Notes under the pieces: generated by a model
Told to the model about the DNA's origin: nothing
Database searches by the model: none
The model's input: only the letters and a program-made list of their open reading frames with translations
NCBI RefSeq assembly: GCF_030376615.1
Contig: NZ_JARRAB010000017.1
Coordinates: forward strand, 1-64,000
Source: Pseudomonas sp. sp1636
GTDB lineage: Bacteria > Pseudomonadota > Gammaproteobacteria > Pseudomonadales > Pseudomonadaceae
DNA length: 64,000 nt
Direction of reading: 5' to 3'
Program-made: the position numbers and the translations under genes
Part shown: positions 16,104-24,845 of the stretch, in pieces
Layout: every line of letters starts with the position of its first letter
Position numbering within the stretch: the stretch's first letter is position 1

Positions 16104-17138
16104 CTAGCGACGTTGCCACAGGCGGAACAACGGCTCGGCCAGAAACATCACCAGGAACAGCCGCAGCACCTGCAGCGCGGTGACCAGCGCCACCGACAGC
16201 TGCAGGGCTTCGGCGGTCAGGCACAGCTCGGTGATGCCGCCGGGCATCATGCCGAGCATCAAGGAGGGCGGGTCTTGGCTGGCCAGCCCGCTGAACCCTT
16301 GTGCCAGTAATGCGGCGCCGAGCATGGCGAGTAGGCTGAACAGCAGGATACGGGCGAGAAAACCCGGGGCGCTGCGAAAAAACGTGCGGTCGAAGTGGCA
16401 GCCCAGGGCGCAGCCGATCAGCCACTGGCCGGCCTGGCCGAGGCCGCTCGGCAAGCCGATGTGCAGGTCGAAGCCGACGCTGGCGACGGCGCACGCCGTC
16501 AGCGGCCCGAGCATCCAGGGGTTGGGTTGTCTGAGTCTTTTCCACAGCAACGCCAGCAGCGCGCCGGCGGGTAACAGTGCGGCCAGCCAAGGCCAGCTCA
16601 CAGTCGCAGCCGCTGGCGGCTCGATGGGCGGCAGGCTCCAGGTGAACAGCGCCGGGATCAGCAGCACCACCAGCAACAGGCGCAGGCTGTGCGCGGCGGC
16701 GACCCGGGCGATCTGCGCGTCGTGGCGTTGCGCCAGGTTGACCATCTCGCTGGCACCGCCGGGCATGCTGGCGAAAAACGCCGTGGCGCGGTCGACCCCG
16801 GCGCGGCGCAGCAGGGCAATGCCGATCAGGCTGAGCAGCAGGGTGCCGAGTGCGCCGGCGAGGATCAGCGGGAAATGGCTGAGCACTTGCGCCATCACCG
16901 CGCCGGTGAAGTGCAGGCCGAGGCCGCTGGCCACCAGCCATTGACCGGTCTGCCGGCCGCCCGGCAGCTCAGTGACCAACCAGCCGCTGCAACGGGCGGC
17001 GATCACCGCCAGCAGCGAGCCGATGATCCACGGCAGCGGCCAGCCGATCAGGCTGGCCAGGTAGCCGCCGGCCAGACCAATCGGGGGCGTGAGCCACCAG
17101 CTGCGCCAGTGCTGCAGCGCCGCGGGCAGTTTAGGCAT
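16104..17138 (-). CDS. AbrB-family membrane protein (putative transporter)
   Basis: 344 residues, very hydrophobic. It has two related halves each with a glycine-rich membrane pattern (GGYLASLIGWPLPWIIGSLL near 25 and WMLGPLTACAVASVGFDLHIGLPSGLGQ near 225), as in the AbrB duplication family (old name AbrB/ammonia-monooxygenase-like). MPGGASEMV and MMPGGITELCLTAEAL are paired conserved motifs. I chose the ATG at 17138, which overlaps the tctA stop by 8 bp, over a longer in-frame start within tctA. Tight coupling to tctA suggests a role in the same tricarboxylate uptake, but its transport function is not established. Confidence 0.82.
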   Translation of the reverse strand: MPKLPAALQHWRSWWLTPPIGLAGGYLASLIGWPLPWIIGSLLAVIAARCSGWLVTELPGGRQTGQWLVASGLGLHFTGAVMAQVLSHFPLILAGALGTLLLSLIGIALLRRAGVDRATAFFASMPGGASEMVNLAQRHDAQIARVAAAHSLRLLLVVLLIPALFTWSLPPIEPPAAATVSWPWLAALLPAGALLALLWKRLRQPNPWMLGPLTACAVASVGFDLHIGLPSGLGQAGQWLIGCALGCHFDRTFFRSAPGFLARILLFSLLAMLGAALLAQGFSGLASQDPPSLMLGMMPGGITELCLTAEALQLSVALVTALQVLRLFLVMFLAEPLFRLWQRR

Positions 17139-18639
17139 GGGCCAGGCGCGCCTTGTTGCGCGCACGCCACCAACGCAGGCCGGGCAGGGCCAGCATCAGC
17201 GCCGCCAGCGCCCACAGGCACAGGCTGATCGGGCTTTGCCAGAGGATGCCTAGCTCGCCAGCGGAGATCGACAGGGCGCGGCGCAGGTTGTCTTCCATCA
17301 GCTCGCCGAGGACGAAGCCGAGGATCACTGCCGACAGCGGGAAGTCCAGCTTGCGCAGGATATAGCCGAACACCCCGAGGCCGATCATCAGCACCAGGTC
17401 GAAGGTGGTGCTGTGCACCGCGTAGACGCCGACCATGCTGATCACGCTGATCGCCGGCACCAGTATCCAGTTGGGCACGCTGAGCATGCGCGAGAACAGG
17501 CCGACCAGCGGGATGTTCATCACCAGCAGAATCACGTTGCCGATGAACAGCGAGGCGATCAGGCCCCAGACCACATCCGGCTGCTGCTCGAACAGCAGCG
17601 GGCCGGGGGTGATGTTGTACAGCGACAGGGCGCCGATCATCACCGCGGTGGTGCCCGAACCGGGTACGCCCAGGGTCAGCATGGGAATCAGCGAGCCGCA
17701 GGCCGAGGCATTGTTGGCCGCTTCCGGGGCGGCCAGGCCGCGCAGGTCGCCTTCGCCGAACTTGCCGCCGCTGCCGGCCAGGCGCTTCTCGGTCATGTAG
17801 GTCATGGCGCTGGCGATGGTCGCGCCGGCGCCGGGCAGGGTGCCGATGACGAAGCCGGCCAGGGAGCTGCGGATCATGGTCCAGAAGGTGGCGCAGAATT
17901 CCTTGAAGTTGAACAGCAGGCGACCGCTGGCTTTCACCGCCTTCTGCCCGCTGTGGGTGTTTTCCAGCATGACCAGGATCTCGCTGACGCTGAAGAAGCC
18001 GATCACCACGATGATGAACTGGATGCCGTCGGACAGGCTGACGCTGCCGAAGGTAAAGCGGTACACGCCGGTGGTGGAGTCGACGCCGACGGTCGCCAGG
18101 GCCAGGCCGATCAGTGCGGCCATCAGGGTTTTCACCGGCTTGTCGCCGACCATGCCGCCGAGGCAGGCGATGGCGAAAATCATCAGCACGAAGTATTCCG
18201 CCGGGCCGAAGGCCACCGCCCATTTCGCCAGCAGCGGGGCGAACAGCACCACGCCGCAGGTGGCGATGATGCTGCCGGTAAAGGAGCTGACCGCCGACAG
18301 CGACAGGGCGATACCTGCCTTGCCCTGACGCGCCAGCGGGTAGCCGTCGAGGGTGGTCATCACCGCTGCGGCGTCGCCCGGTACGTTGAGCAGGATGGCC
18401 GAGATGCGGCCGCCGTACTCGCAACCCAGGTACACCGCGGCCAACAGGATCAGTGCGGTTTCCGGCGGCAGGCCGAAGGCGAAGGCCAGCGGCAGCAGCA
18501 GGGCCACGCCGTTGATCGGGCCGAGGCCCGGCAACAGGCCGACGATGGTGCCGACGAAGGCGCCGAACAGCGCCACCAGCAGGTTGTTCGGGCGGGTGGC
18601 GACATCGAAGCCTTGTAACAAGAAATGTAGGGTTTCCAT
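17131..18639 (-). CDS. tctA: Tripartite tricarboxylate transporter, large permease
   Basis: 502 residues, typical TctA. It has ten or more membrane helices, with conserved GTIVGLLPGLGPINGVALLLP near residue 33 and the mirrored GTLPGAGATIASAMTY in the second half. It forms the ion-driven membrane pore that takes up citrate or related tricarboxylates delivered by TctC. It lies 1 bp after tctB and overlaps the downstream permease-like gene. The order opdH-tctC-tctB-tctA with divergent tctDE is the classic Pseudomonas arrangement. Confidence 0.95.
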   Translation of the reverse strand: METLHFLLQGFDVATRPNNLLVALFGAFVGTIVGLLPGLGPINGVALLLPLAFAFGLPPETALILLAAVYLGCEYGGRISAILLNVPGDAAAVMTTLDGYPLARQGKAGIALSLSAVSSFTGSIIATCGVVLFAPLLAKWAVAFGPAEYFVLMIFAIACLGGMVGDKPVKTLMAALIGLALATVGVDSTTGVYRFTFGSVSLSDGIQFIIVVIGFFSVSEILVMLENTHSGQKAVKASGRLLFNFKEFCATFWTMIRSSLAGFVIGTLPGAGATIASAMTYMTEKRLAGSGGKFGEGDLRGLAAPEAANNASACGSLIPMLTLGVPGSGTTAVMIGALSLYNITPGPLLFEQQPDVVWGLIASLFIGNVILLVMNIPLVGLFSRMLSVPNWILVPAISVISMVGVYAVHSTTFDLVLMIGLGVFGYILRKLDFPLSAVILGFVLGELMEDNLRRALSISAGELGILWQSPISLCLWALAALMLALPGLRWWRARNKARLAHA

Positions 18640-18640
18640 C

Positions 18641-19084
18641 TCAGCTCTCCACCAACGCTTCGAACAGGCCGAGGGGCAGCGGCACGTCCAGGACTAAATC
18701 GAACAGGCCAAACAGCAGCACACCCATCAGCACGCCACTGATGGCGCAGGGCAGCAGGCGGCCGGTGAACAACAGGCCCATGGCGAAGGTGGCCAGGGCG
18801 GTGCTGAGGACAAAGCCCAGCGCTTCGAACGTCAGGGCATAGGCCAGCAGGGTCAGCACGCACAGCAGCGCGCGTTTAGCGCTGGGCAGATGCAGTTGTT
18901 GCTGCAGCACGCCCGGCTTGAACAGCAGCCACAGCGAGCCTGCGCTCATCAGTGCCAGCAACAGCAAGGGGTAGGCGCGAGGGCCGACCGGGTCGTAGGC
19001 GAAGGGCGCCTGGAAACCCCAGGCGATAACGGCGAGCCCGGCGCAAAGCAGCAGCCAGACCGCGGAAAACAGGCGGACGTACAT
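18641..19084 (-). CDS. tctB: Tripartite tricarboxylate transporter, small membrane subunit
   Basis: 147 residues with four predicted membrane helices (FSAVWLLLCAGLAVIAWGF; AYPLLLLALMSAGSLWLLF; LLCVLTLLAYALTFEALGFVLS; AISGVLMGVLLFGLFDLVL), the normal TctB plan. It pairs with TctA in the inner membrane. It stands 153 bp after tctC, a gap filled by a repeat-like element, and ends 1 bp before tctA. Confidence 0.92.
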   Translation of the reverse strand: MYVRLFSAVWLLLCAGLAVIAWGFQAPFAYDPVGPRAYPLLLLALMSAGSLWLLFKPGVLQQQLHLPSAKRALLCVLTLLAYALTFEALGFVLSTALATFAMGLLFTGRLLPCAISGVLMGVLLFGLFDLVLDVPLPLGLFEALVES

Positions 19085-19237
19085 AACTGGGGTACCTCGA
19101 CGAGGTCAGGAGATTCGAGCAAGCGTAGCGAGCGATGGGAAGGCAAGGCGGCAAGCGGTGAGAAAGCGCAGTTTACGTCTGTAAATGAGCATTTCGAGCC
19201 GCTTGCCAGCGCTGCATTATCGAGCGCAGTAGCTTCC
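19085..19237. repeat. Repeat-like element between tctC and tctB
   Basis: This gap contains GTAAATGAGCATTTCGAG (19181-19198) and further blocks (CAGTTTACG, GCATTATCGAGCGCAGTAG) that resemble the inner part of the 200-bp element at 53383-53582. It begins right after the tctC stop codon. No terminal inverted repeats were found, so it looks like a diverged or truncated member of the same family. Confidence 0.55.
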
Positions 19238-20215
19238 TTACTGGACCAGGCCGAACTCGCCGGCCAGCGTCTTGTACTCTTCCACTTGCTTGAGGACGAA
19301 GGCCTTGAGCTCGTCGCCGGTCATCGACAGCGGCAGCAGGTCGCGCTGCTCGCGCAGCTTGGCGAAGTCTTCGCTGGCCAGCAGGCTGTCGAACTGCTGC
19401 TTCCACCAGTCGTACTGTTCGTCGCTGACCTCGGGGCCGACATAGAAACCGCGAATTACCGGCCAACTGATGTCGTAGCCCTGCTCCTTGGCGGTCGGGA
19501 TGCTGGCCAGCTTGCCCGGCAGGCGCTCATCGGCGAGTACCGCGAGGATGCGCACCTTGTTCGCTTCCAGTTGCGGGGTGACCTCGCCCAGGCCGCTGCT
19601 GGTCACCTGCACGTGGCCGCCGAGCATGGCGGTGAGGGTTTCGCCGCCGCCCTCGAAGGCCACGTAACGCAGGTTCTTCGGGTCGATGCCGGCGAGGCGG
19701 GCGATCAGCGCGGTCTGCATCCAGTCCTGGCCGTCGATGGTCGCGCCGGCGCCGAAGACGATGCTCGACGGGTCTTTCTTCAGCGCCTCGACCAGGTCGG
19801 TGAGCGTCTGATAGGGCGAGTCGGCACGCACGGTGATGGCGCCGTAGTCGGTGCCCACCGCGGCCAGCCAGCGCACGGCGGTTTCGTCGTAACGGCCGAA
19901 CTTGCCCTGGGCCAGGTTGAGCAGCGAACCACTGGAGAAGGCGATGATGGTGCCCGGGTCGTCGGCGCGCTGGGCCACTACCGCGTTGTAGGCCACCGCG
20001 CCGACACCGCCGGGCATGTAGGTGACGCGCATCGGCGCCTTGAGCAGGCCGCCGTCTTTCAGGCCGCTCTGCGCCAGCTTGCAGGTCAGGTCGAAGCCGC
20101 CGCCGGGCTTGGCCGGGGCGATGCATTCGGGGCGCTTGGGTTCTGCGGCCAGCAACTGGCCGGCGAAGGCCAGGCAGGCGCTGGCCAGGGCGAGTCGGGT
20201 AAAGGCAGTTTTCAT
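19238..20215 (-). CDS. tctC: Tripartite tricarboxylate transporter, substrate-binding protein
   Basis: 325 residues, Bug/TctC family. A signal peptide (MKTAFTRLALASACLAFAG) ends near LLA-A. The mature domain has the conserved CIAPAKPGGGFDLTCKL and YMPGGVGAVAYNAV substrate-loop motifs and GAGATIDGQDWMQT. It binds tricarboxylates in the periplasm and presents them to TctBA; in this family TctC also affects signalling by TctE. The ATG at 20215 is preceded by GAGGAA. The gene follows opdH by 29 bp. An AATAACAA motif just before the ribosome binding site suggests catabolite repression of translation. Confidence 0.95.
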   Translation of the reverse strand: MKTAFTRLALASACLAFAGQLLAAEPKRPECIAPAKPGGGFDLTCKLAQSGLKDGGLLKAPMRVTYMPGGVGAVAYNAVVAQRADDPGTIIAFSSGSLLNLAQGKFGRYDETAVRWLAAVGTDYGAITVRADSPYQTLTDLVEALKKDPSSIVFGAGATIDGQDWMQTALIARLAGIDPKNLRYVAFEGGGETLTAMLGGHVQVTSSGLGEVTPQLEANKVRILAVLADERLPGKLASIPTAKEQGYDISWPVIRGFYVGPEVSDEQYDWWKQQFDSLLASEDFAKLREQRDLLPLSMTGDELKAFVLKQVEEYKTLAGEFGLVQ

Positions 20216-20231
20216 GGTGGATTCCTCTCGA

Positions 20232-20239
20232 TTGTTATT
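20232..20239 (-). promoter_or_regulatory. Candidate Hfq/Crc target upstream of tctC
   Basis: The mRNA carries AATAACAA, a perfect AAYAAYAA match, ending about 4 nt before the GAGGAA ribosome binding site of tctC. Hfq/Crc binding there would block translation when preferred carbon sources are present. Confidence 0.5.
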
Positions 20240-20244
20240 GTGGG

Positions 20245-21510
20245 TTACCAAATCGGTAGTGTGTAGCCGACGATCACACGGTTCTCGTCCGCATCGCGGG
20301 CGAAGTCGGAACGGAAGCTGGCGTTGCGCAGGCGCACATAGAGGTTCTTTGCCGGGCCGCTCTGCACCACGTACTTGAGTTCGAGGTCGCGCTCCCACTC
20401 GCTGCCGCGGGCGCTGCTGCCGGTGATGCGGGCGTCGTCGCCGCTGACGTAGCGGGTGAGGAAGCTCAGGCCAGGCACCCCGAGGGCGGCGAAGTTGTAG
20501 TCGTAGCGGGCCTGCCAGGAGCGTTCGTCGGGGTTGGCGAAGTCGTTGATCTGGACGAAGTTGACCAGGTAGGGGTCGCCGCCGTCGATGTAGGCGTAGC
20601 CGGTGTCGCCGCTCATATCCTGGTAAGCCAGGGTCAGCTTGTGGCCGCCGAGGGCGTAGGCGAGGCTGCCATTCAGTGCGCGGTTGTCGACCTTGCCGGC
20701 CTTGGCCGCACCGCTGTCGTCGCTGAGCATCAGGCGCAGGTCGGCGGACAGGGTGCCGGGGCCGACCTTGTGGCTGGAGAGCAGGTTGAAGAAGTGCTGG
20801 CGGTAGATGTCGTCCAGCTCGCCGTAGAAGTAGCGGCCACTGAAACCAGCCCCGAACTGGTAGTCGAGGCCAGCTAGGTCCAGGTGGTCGGCCGTCACAC
20901 CGCCCGGGAAGCGCTTGTTCTTGCTGTTGAGCAGCAGCTCCTCGGAGTCGGTCGAGGCGCGGTCGATGACCTTGTCCAGGCGCCCGCCGGTGAAGGTCAG
21001 GCCGTCCAGCTCGCTGGAGGTGAGCAGACCGCCCTCGAATACCTGAGGCAGCAGGCGGCTGTCGCTGGCCTTGACCACCGGCAGCTCGGGCACGTGCGAG
21101 CCGTAGCGAAATTCGCTGGCGGACAGCTTGACCTTGGCGGTCAGGCCCAGGCGGCTGAACTCGTCCGGGGTGCCGCCGTCGTCCTGCACCGGTAGCAGGT
21201 CGGTGCCGGTGCGGCCGCTGCCGGAGTCGAGCTTGACGCCGAGCAGGCCCAGGGTATCAAGGCCGAAGCCCACTGTGCCTTCGGTGTAGCCGGACTGGAG
21301 GTCGAGGATAAAGCCCTGGCCCCATTCCTCGCGCTTGTTCTGGCCAGTGCCTTCGCGGAAGTCGCGGTTCAGGTAGATATTGCTGGTGGACAGGCTGGCT
21401 GTGCTGTCTTCGACAAACGCGGCCTGGGCGACGGGCGCGAACAGCGCTGCGGTTACGGCTAGGCTAAGCAGGCGGGCTGGCGGCAATGCTTGAGGCGATG
21501 CGATGGGCAT
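20245..21510 (-). CDS. opdH: OprD-family outer membrane porin, tricarboxylate type
   Basis: 421 residues, the OprD porin size. Signal peptide up to about residue 30 (LLSLAVTAALFAPVAQA). The mature start FVEDSTASLSTSNIYLNRDF, the EEWGQGFILDLQSGYT strand and the DDARITGSSARGSEWERDLELKYVVQSG C-terminal region are OprD hallmarks; the protein ends YTLPIW with a terminal aromatic as outer-membrane barrels do. In P. aeruginosa the OpdH porin lies before tctCBA and passes tricarboxylates such as cis-aconitate; the same order here supports the name. It is the first gene of the operon and diverges from tctDE. Confidence 0.92.
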   Translation of the reverse strand: MPIASPQALPPARLLSLAVTAALFAPVAQAAFVEDSTASLSTSNIYLNRDFREGTGQNKREEWGQGFILDLQSGYTEGTVGFGLDTLGLLGVKLDSGSGRTGTDLLPVQDDGGTPDEFSRLGLTAKVKLSASEFRYGSHVPELPVVKASDSRLLPQVFEGGLLTSSELDGLTFTGGRLDKVIDRASTDSEELLLNSKNKRFPGGVTADHLDLAGLDYQFGAGFSGRYFYGELDDIYRQHFFNLLSSHKVGPGTLSADLRLMLSDDSGAAKAGKVDNRALNGSLAYALGGHKLTLAYQDMSGDTGYAYIDGGDPYLVNFVQINDFANPDERSWQARYDYNFAALGVPGLSFLTRYVSGDDARITGSSARGSEWERDLELKYVVQSGPAKNLYVRLRNASFRSDFARDADENRVIVGYTLPIW

Positions 21511-21817
21511 CCTGTGGTCTCCAATATTGTTTTTGTACGGCGGCGCACCACTGCGCGAACCGTTTTAGTAGGTGGATCGAGCCACCTGGGGCTGATCCTA
21601 GGCGGTCAAGCTTTCGCCAAGCTTTCAGCGCTGAAAAAAACGCCTGGAGCGTTTTTGCACGTCGCCTGCGACGGCCCGCAGGGTGGCCGCCAGGGATGGC
21701 AGGCCACAAAATTTTTTCGTGGCGGCGGCTGCGTGCGGGCATTAAGAAGGCGCTTCACGGTGCTCGCCGCGGCGCTACACTGCGCGCCTTGAACGAGCTT
21801 TATCGGCGGGGGTGAGG
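21511..21817. promoter_or_regulatory. Divergent control region of opdH and tctDE
   Basis: This 307-bp gap holds several signals: an AAAAACAA motif in the opdH leader (21527-21534, minus strand, an AAnAAnAA Hfq/Crc-type site), an inverted repeat AGGTGG/CCACCT (21570-21587), direct repeats CAAGCTTTC at 21607-21615 and 21618-21626 (11-bp period, a plausible response-regulator site) and a hairpin AAAAACGC/GCGTTTTT (21636-21656). TctD binding is the likely purpose of the direct repeats, by inference. Confidence 0.5.
21636..21656. terminator. Hairpin with T run between opdH and tctD
   Basis: An 8-bp stem AAAAACGC / GCGTTTTT with a CTGGA loop has the form of a short intrinsic terminator in either direction. 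Its place inside a divergent promoter gap suggests an attenuator or an insulating terminator rather than an operon end. Confidence 0.4.
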
Positions 21818-22489
21818 GTGCGAATTCTGCTGGTCGAAGACCATCCGCAATTGGCGGCGAGCGTGGCTCAGGCGCTCAAGGGTGCAGGCTGGACGGTGGA
21901 TGTGCTGCACGATGGGGTGGCCGCCGATCTGGCCCTGGCCAGCGAGGAGTACGCCCTGGCGATTCTCGACATCGGCTTGCCGCGCCTCGACGGTTTCCAG
22001 GTGCTGGCGCGCCTGCGCGCACGCGGCAAGACCCTGCCGGTGCTGATGCTGACCGCCCGCGGCGAGGTCAAGGACCGCGTGCATGGCCTCAACCTGGGCG
22101 CCGACGATTACCTGGCCAAACCCTTCGAGTTGAGCGAGCTGGAGGCGCGGGTCAAGGCGCTGCTGCGCCGCAGCGTGCTCGGTGGCGAGCAGCAGCAGCG
22201 CTGCGGCGAGCTGGTCTACGACCTGGCGACCCGGCGCTTCAGTGCACGGGGTGAAAGCCTCAGCCTGACCTCCCGCGAGCAGGCGGTGCTGGAGGCCATG
22301 ATCGCCCGGCTGGGGCGGGTGATGAGCAAGGAGCAGCTGGCGGCCCAGGTCTTCGGTCTGGATGAGGAGGCCAGCAGCGAGGCCATCGAGATCTACGTCC
22401 ATCGCCTGCGCAAGAAGCTCGAGGGCAGCGGCGCACGGATTGTCACCTTCCGTGGCCTGGGTTATTTGTTGGAGGCAGTCGGTGGCTGA
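21818..22489 (+). CDS. tctD: Two-component response regulator of tricarboxylate uptake
   Basis: 223 residues, OmpR/PhoB class. Receiver domain with phospho-acceptor Asp51 (AILDIGLPRLDGF), acidic pair ED at 7-8, and the AKPFE lysine near 101. The C-terminal winged helix covers ~125-220 (SLTSREQAVLEAMI... EIYVHRLRKKL). The GTG at 21818 gives the standard start MRILLVEDHP and has GGGGG 5 nt upstream; an in-frame GTG at 21812 is possible but has no spaced ribosome binding site. It activates opdH-tctCBA in the family. Its stop overlaps tctE by 8 bp. Confidence 0.93.
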   Translation: MRILLVEDHPQLAASVAQALKGAGWTVDVLHDGVAADLALASEEYALAILDIGLPRLDGFQVLARLRARGKTLPVLMLTARGEVKDRVHGLNLGADDYLAKPFELSELEARVKALLRRSVLGGEQQQRCGELVYDLATRRFSARGESLSLTSREQAVLEAMIARLGRVMSKEQLAAQVFGLDEEASSEAIEIYVHRLRKKLEGSGARIVTFRGLGYLLEAVGG

Positions 22490-23897
22490 GCGCTGGAGGC
22501 GCGGGGTGGCTGAAGTCGGCAGCCTGCGCGGGCGGCTGCTGCGGCGTCTGGCGCTGTTGCTGGCGCTGATGTTGCTCGTCAGCAGCATGAGTGCCTACTG
22601 GAGTGCCCGGCGCGCCGCCGACACCGCCTATGACCGCACCCTGCTGGCGTCGGCGCGGGCGATTGCCCAAGGGTTGTACAGCGACGATGGCAGGCTCAAG
22701 GCCAACGTGCCCTATGTCGCCCTGGACACCTTCGCCTACGACAGCGCCGGGCGCATTTACTACCAGGTGCTGGATCTGCGCGGGGAGCTGGTGTCCGGTT
22801 ATGAAGACCTGCCGACGGCGCCCCCCGGCACCCCGCGCACCGACGATTACCCGGCGCTGGCGCATTTCTACGATGGCTTCTACCGCGGCCAGGGTGTGCG
22901 GGTGGTCAGCCTGCTGCAACCGGTCAGCGAGCCGCTGCTCAATGGCATCGCCGAGATCCGCGTGGCCGAAACCCTGGGCGCGCGCGAACGCATGATCCGC
23001 GAGTTGCTGGTCGGCACGCTGTGGCGCATGGGCTTGCTGGCATTCAGCGCGCTGCTGCTGGTGTGGCTGGCGGTGAGCGCCGCGCTACGCCCGCTGGAGT
23101 CGTTGCGGCGCAGCGTGGCCGCGCGCGCCAGCGACGACCTGCGGCCGTTGCCGGACGCCGAACTGCCGCGCGAGCTGCGCCCGCTGGTGAAGGCGTTGAA
23201 TCAGTTCAACGACCGGTTGCGTGGCCTGTTCGAGCGCCAGTCGCAGTTTATCGCCGATGCCGCCCACGAGTTGCGTACGCCCCTGGCGGCGCTCAAGGCG
23301 CGGGTCGAGTTGGGCCTGCGTGCGCAGCAGCCGGCAGTCTGGCGCAGCACCCTGGAAGAGGCCGCGCAGAACAGCGACCGCCTGACTCACCTGGCCAATC
23401 AACTGCTCTCGCTGGCGCGCATCGAAAGCGGGGCGCGGGCGCTTGCCGAAGGCGGTGCGCAACGCCTCGATCTCAGCCAGTTGGCCCGTGAACTGGGCCT
23501 GGCGCTGGCGCCACTGGCCCATGCCCGCGGTATCGCCCTGGCACTGGAGGCCGAGCAGCCGGTGTGGCTGCGCGGCGAGCCGACCCTGCTCAACGAGTTG
23601 TTGTGCAACCTGGTGGATAACGCCCTGGCGCATACCCCGGCCGGCGGCAACGTGATCCTGCGGGTGCTGGCGCCCGGCATCCTCGAGGTTCAGGACGACG
23701 GCCCGGGGATCCCCGCAGAGGAGCGCGAGAAGGTCTTCGCGCGTTTCTATCGGCGCGGTGTGCAGGGTTCGGGGGCGGGTCTTGGCCTGGCCATCGTCGG
23801 CGAGATCTGTCGCGCGCATCAGGCCAGCATCAGCCTGCATCAGGTGCAGCCGCAGGGGTTGCTGGTGCGGGTGGCATTTCTGTTCGAGGACGCTTGA
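22482..23897 (+). CDS. tctE: Sensor histidine kinase of tricarboxylate uptake
   Basis: 471 residues. Two membrane helices (~20-37 and ~183-200) enclose a periplasmic sensing domain of ~145 residues. A HAMP-like linker (PLESLRRSVAARASDDLRPL) is followed by the H-box FIADAAHELRTPLAAL with His262 and the ATPase boxes LLCNLVDNALAHTPAGG, DDGPGIP and GAGLGLAIV. The GTG at 22482 has GGAGG with 6-nt spacing and overlaps tctD; a second in-frame GTG at 22506 also has GGAGG. The frame stays open upstream into tctD but without coding character. It would phosphorylate TctD in response to tricarboxylates. Confidence 0.93.
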   Translation: MAERWRRGVAEVGSLRGRLLRRLALLLALMLLVSSMSAYWSARRAADTAYDRTLLASARAIAQGLYSDDGRLKANVPYVALDTFAYDSAGRIYYQVLDLRGELVSGYEDLPTAPPGTPRTDDYPALAHFYDGFYRGQGVRVVSLLQPVSEPLLNGIAEIRVAETLGARERMIRELLVGTLWRMGLLAFSALLLVWLAVSAALRPLESLRRSVAARASDDLRPLPDAELPRELRPLVKALNQFNDRLRGLFERQSQFIADAAHELRTPLAALKARVELGLRAQQPAVWRSTLEEAAQNSDRLTHLANQLLSLARIESGARALAEGGAQRLDLSQLARELGLALAPLAHARGIALALEAEQPVWLRGEPTLLNELLCNLVDNALAHTPAGGNVILRVLAPGILEVQDDGPGIPAEEREKVFARFYRRGVQGSGAGLGLAIVGEICRAHQASISLHQVQPQGLLVRVAFLFEDA

Positions 23898-23969
23898 GCG
23901 GTTCGGTATCGCTCTGCTCTGGCCGGCCCGCCAGGCGGCGGCGAGCAGGCCGCCGCATGCCTCTGCGCC

Positions 23970-24806
23970 TTACTGCAGCATGCCCATGGCCGCTTCCATG
24001 GCGGCGGAGAGGTCTTCGTCGTCGTTCAGGTTCTGTTGCGGATCCAGGCCGAGTTTGCGGAAGGCCGGAATCTGGCTCCAGTCCAACTGGGTGTAGGGGT
24101 GTTGGCTGCCCAGGTAGCTCTGCAGGGTGGCGACCTGGACGATGTCGACGTAGTCGACCTTGGCGCTGTCGCGGCTGAAGTCCAGGTGTTGGCCCGGCAC
24201 CATGGCGATCAGTTCGGGGAAGTCCCAGGTGCGCAGGATCTTGTCGCCGATCAGCGGGTGAATCTGCTCGATGACGTGATTGAGGCTGATCGAGTCGGTC
24301 AGCAGCTCGCTGTGCTCTTCGGCGTAAGTGAGGATCGGCAAGACGCCGATCTGGTGCACCAGGCCGGCGAGGGTCGCCTGATCCGCCATCAAACGGGTGT
24401 AGTGCTTGCACAGCACGTGACAGATCCCGGCAATTTCCGTGCTCTTGTTCCAGACTTCGCGCATCTTGCGGTCGACCACATCCGAGGTGGCCTGGAACAT
24501 CTGTTCCATCGCCAGGCCGGTGGCCAGGTTGCAGGTGTAGTTGATGCCCAGGCGGCTGACGGCCATCTGCAGGTCGGTGATTTCCTTGTTGGTGCGCAGC
24601 AATGGGCTGTTCACCACCTTGATGATGCGCGCGGTCAGCGCCGCATCGTTGCCGATGACCTTGCTGATCTGCGGAATGCCGATGTCCGGGTCTTCTGCTG
24701 CTTCACGGACTTTCAGGGCGACTTCCGGCAGGGTCGGCAGTACCAGGTCATCGTTGTCGATGGCCCTGATCAGTTCCTCTTGGACTTTCTCGGCAAGCTT
24801 GCTCAT
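23970..24806 (-). CDS. HDOD domain protein
   Basis: 278 residues. The HDOD (HD-related output) domain covers about residues 20-220 (LPTLPEVALKVREAAEDPDIG... KVIGNDAALTARIIKVVNSP), in which the usual HD metal ligands are not conserved as a catalytic set. Proteins of this type take part in signalling, often with c-di-GMP or stress responses, but lack a known enzymatic activity. It stands alone on the minus strand, convergent with tctE and 40 bp after the ygfZ gene start side. I do not recognise a specific gene. Confidence 0.85.
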   Translation of the reverse strand: MSKLAEKVQEELIRAIDNDDLVLPTLPEVALKVREAAEDPDIGIPQISKVIGNDAALTARIIKVVNSPLLRTNKEITDLQMAVSRLGINYTCNLATGLAMEQMFQATSDVVDRKMREVWNKSTEIAGICHVLCKHYTRLMADQATLAGLVHQIGVLPILTYAEEHSELLTDSISLNHVIEQIHPLIGDKILRTWDFPELIAMVPGQHLDFSRDSAKVDYVDIVQVATLQSYLGSQHPYTQLDWSQIPAFRKLGLDPQQNLNDDEDLSAAMEAAMGMLQ

Positions 24807-24845
24807 GGGGCAGATCTCTTCTAATCGGCTGCAGGTGCGGTGTGG

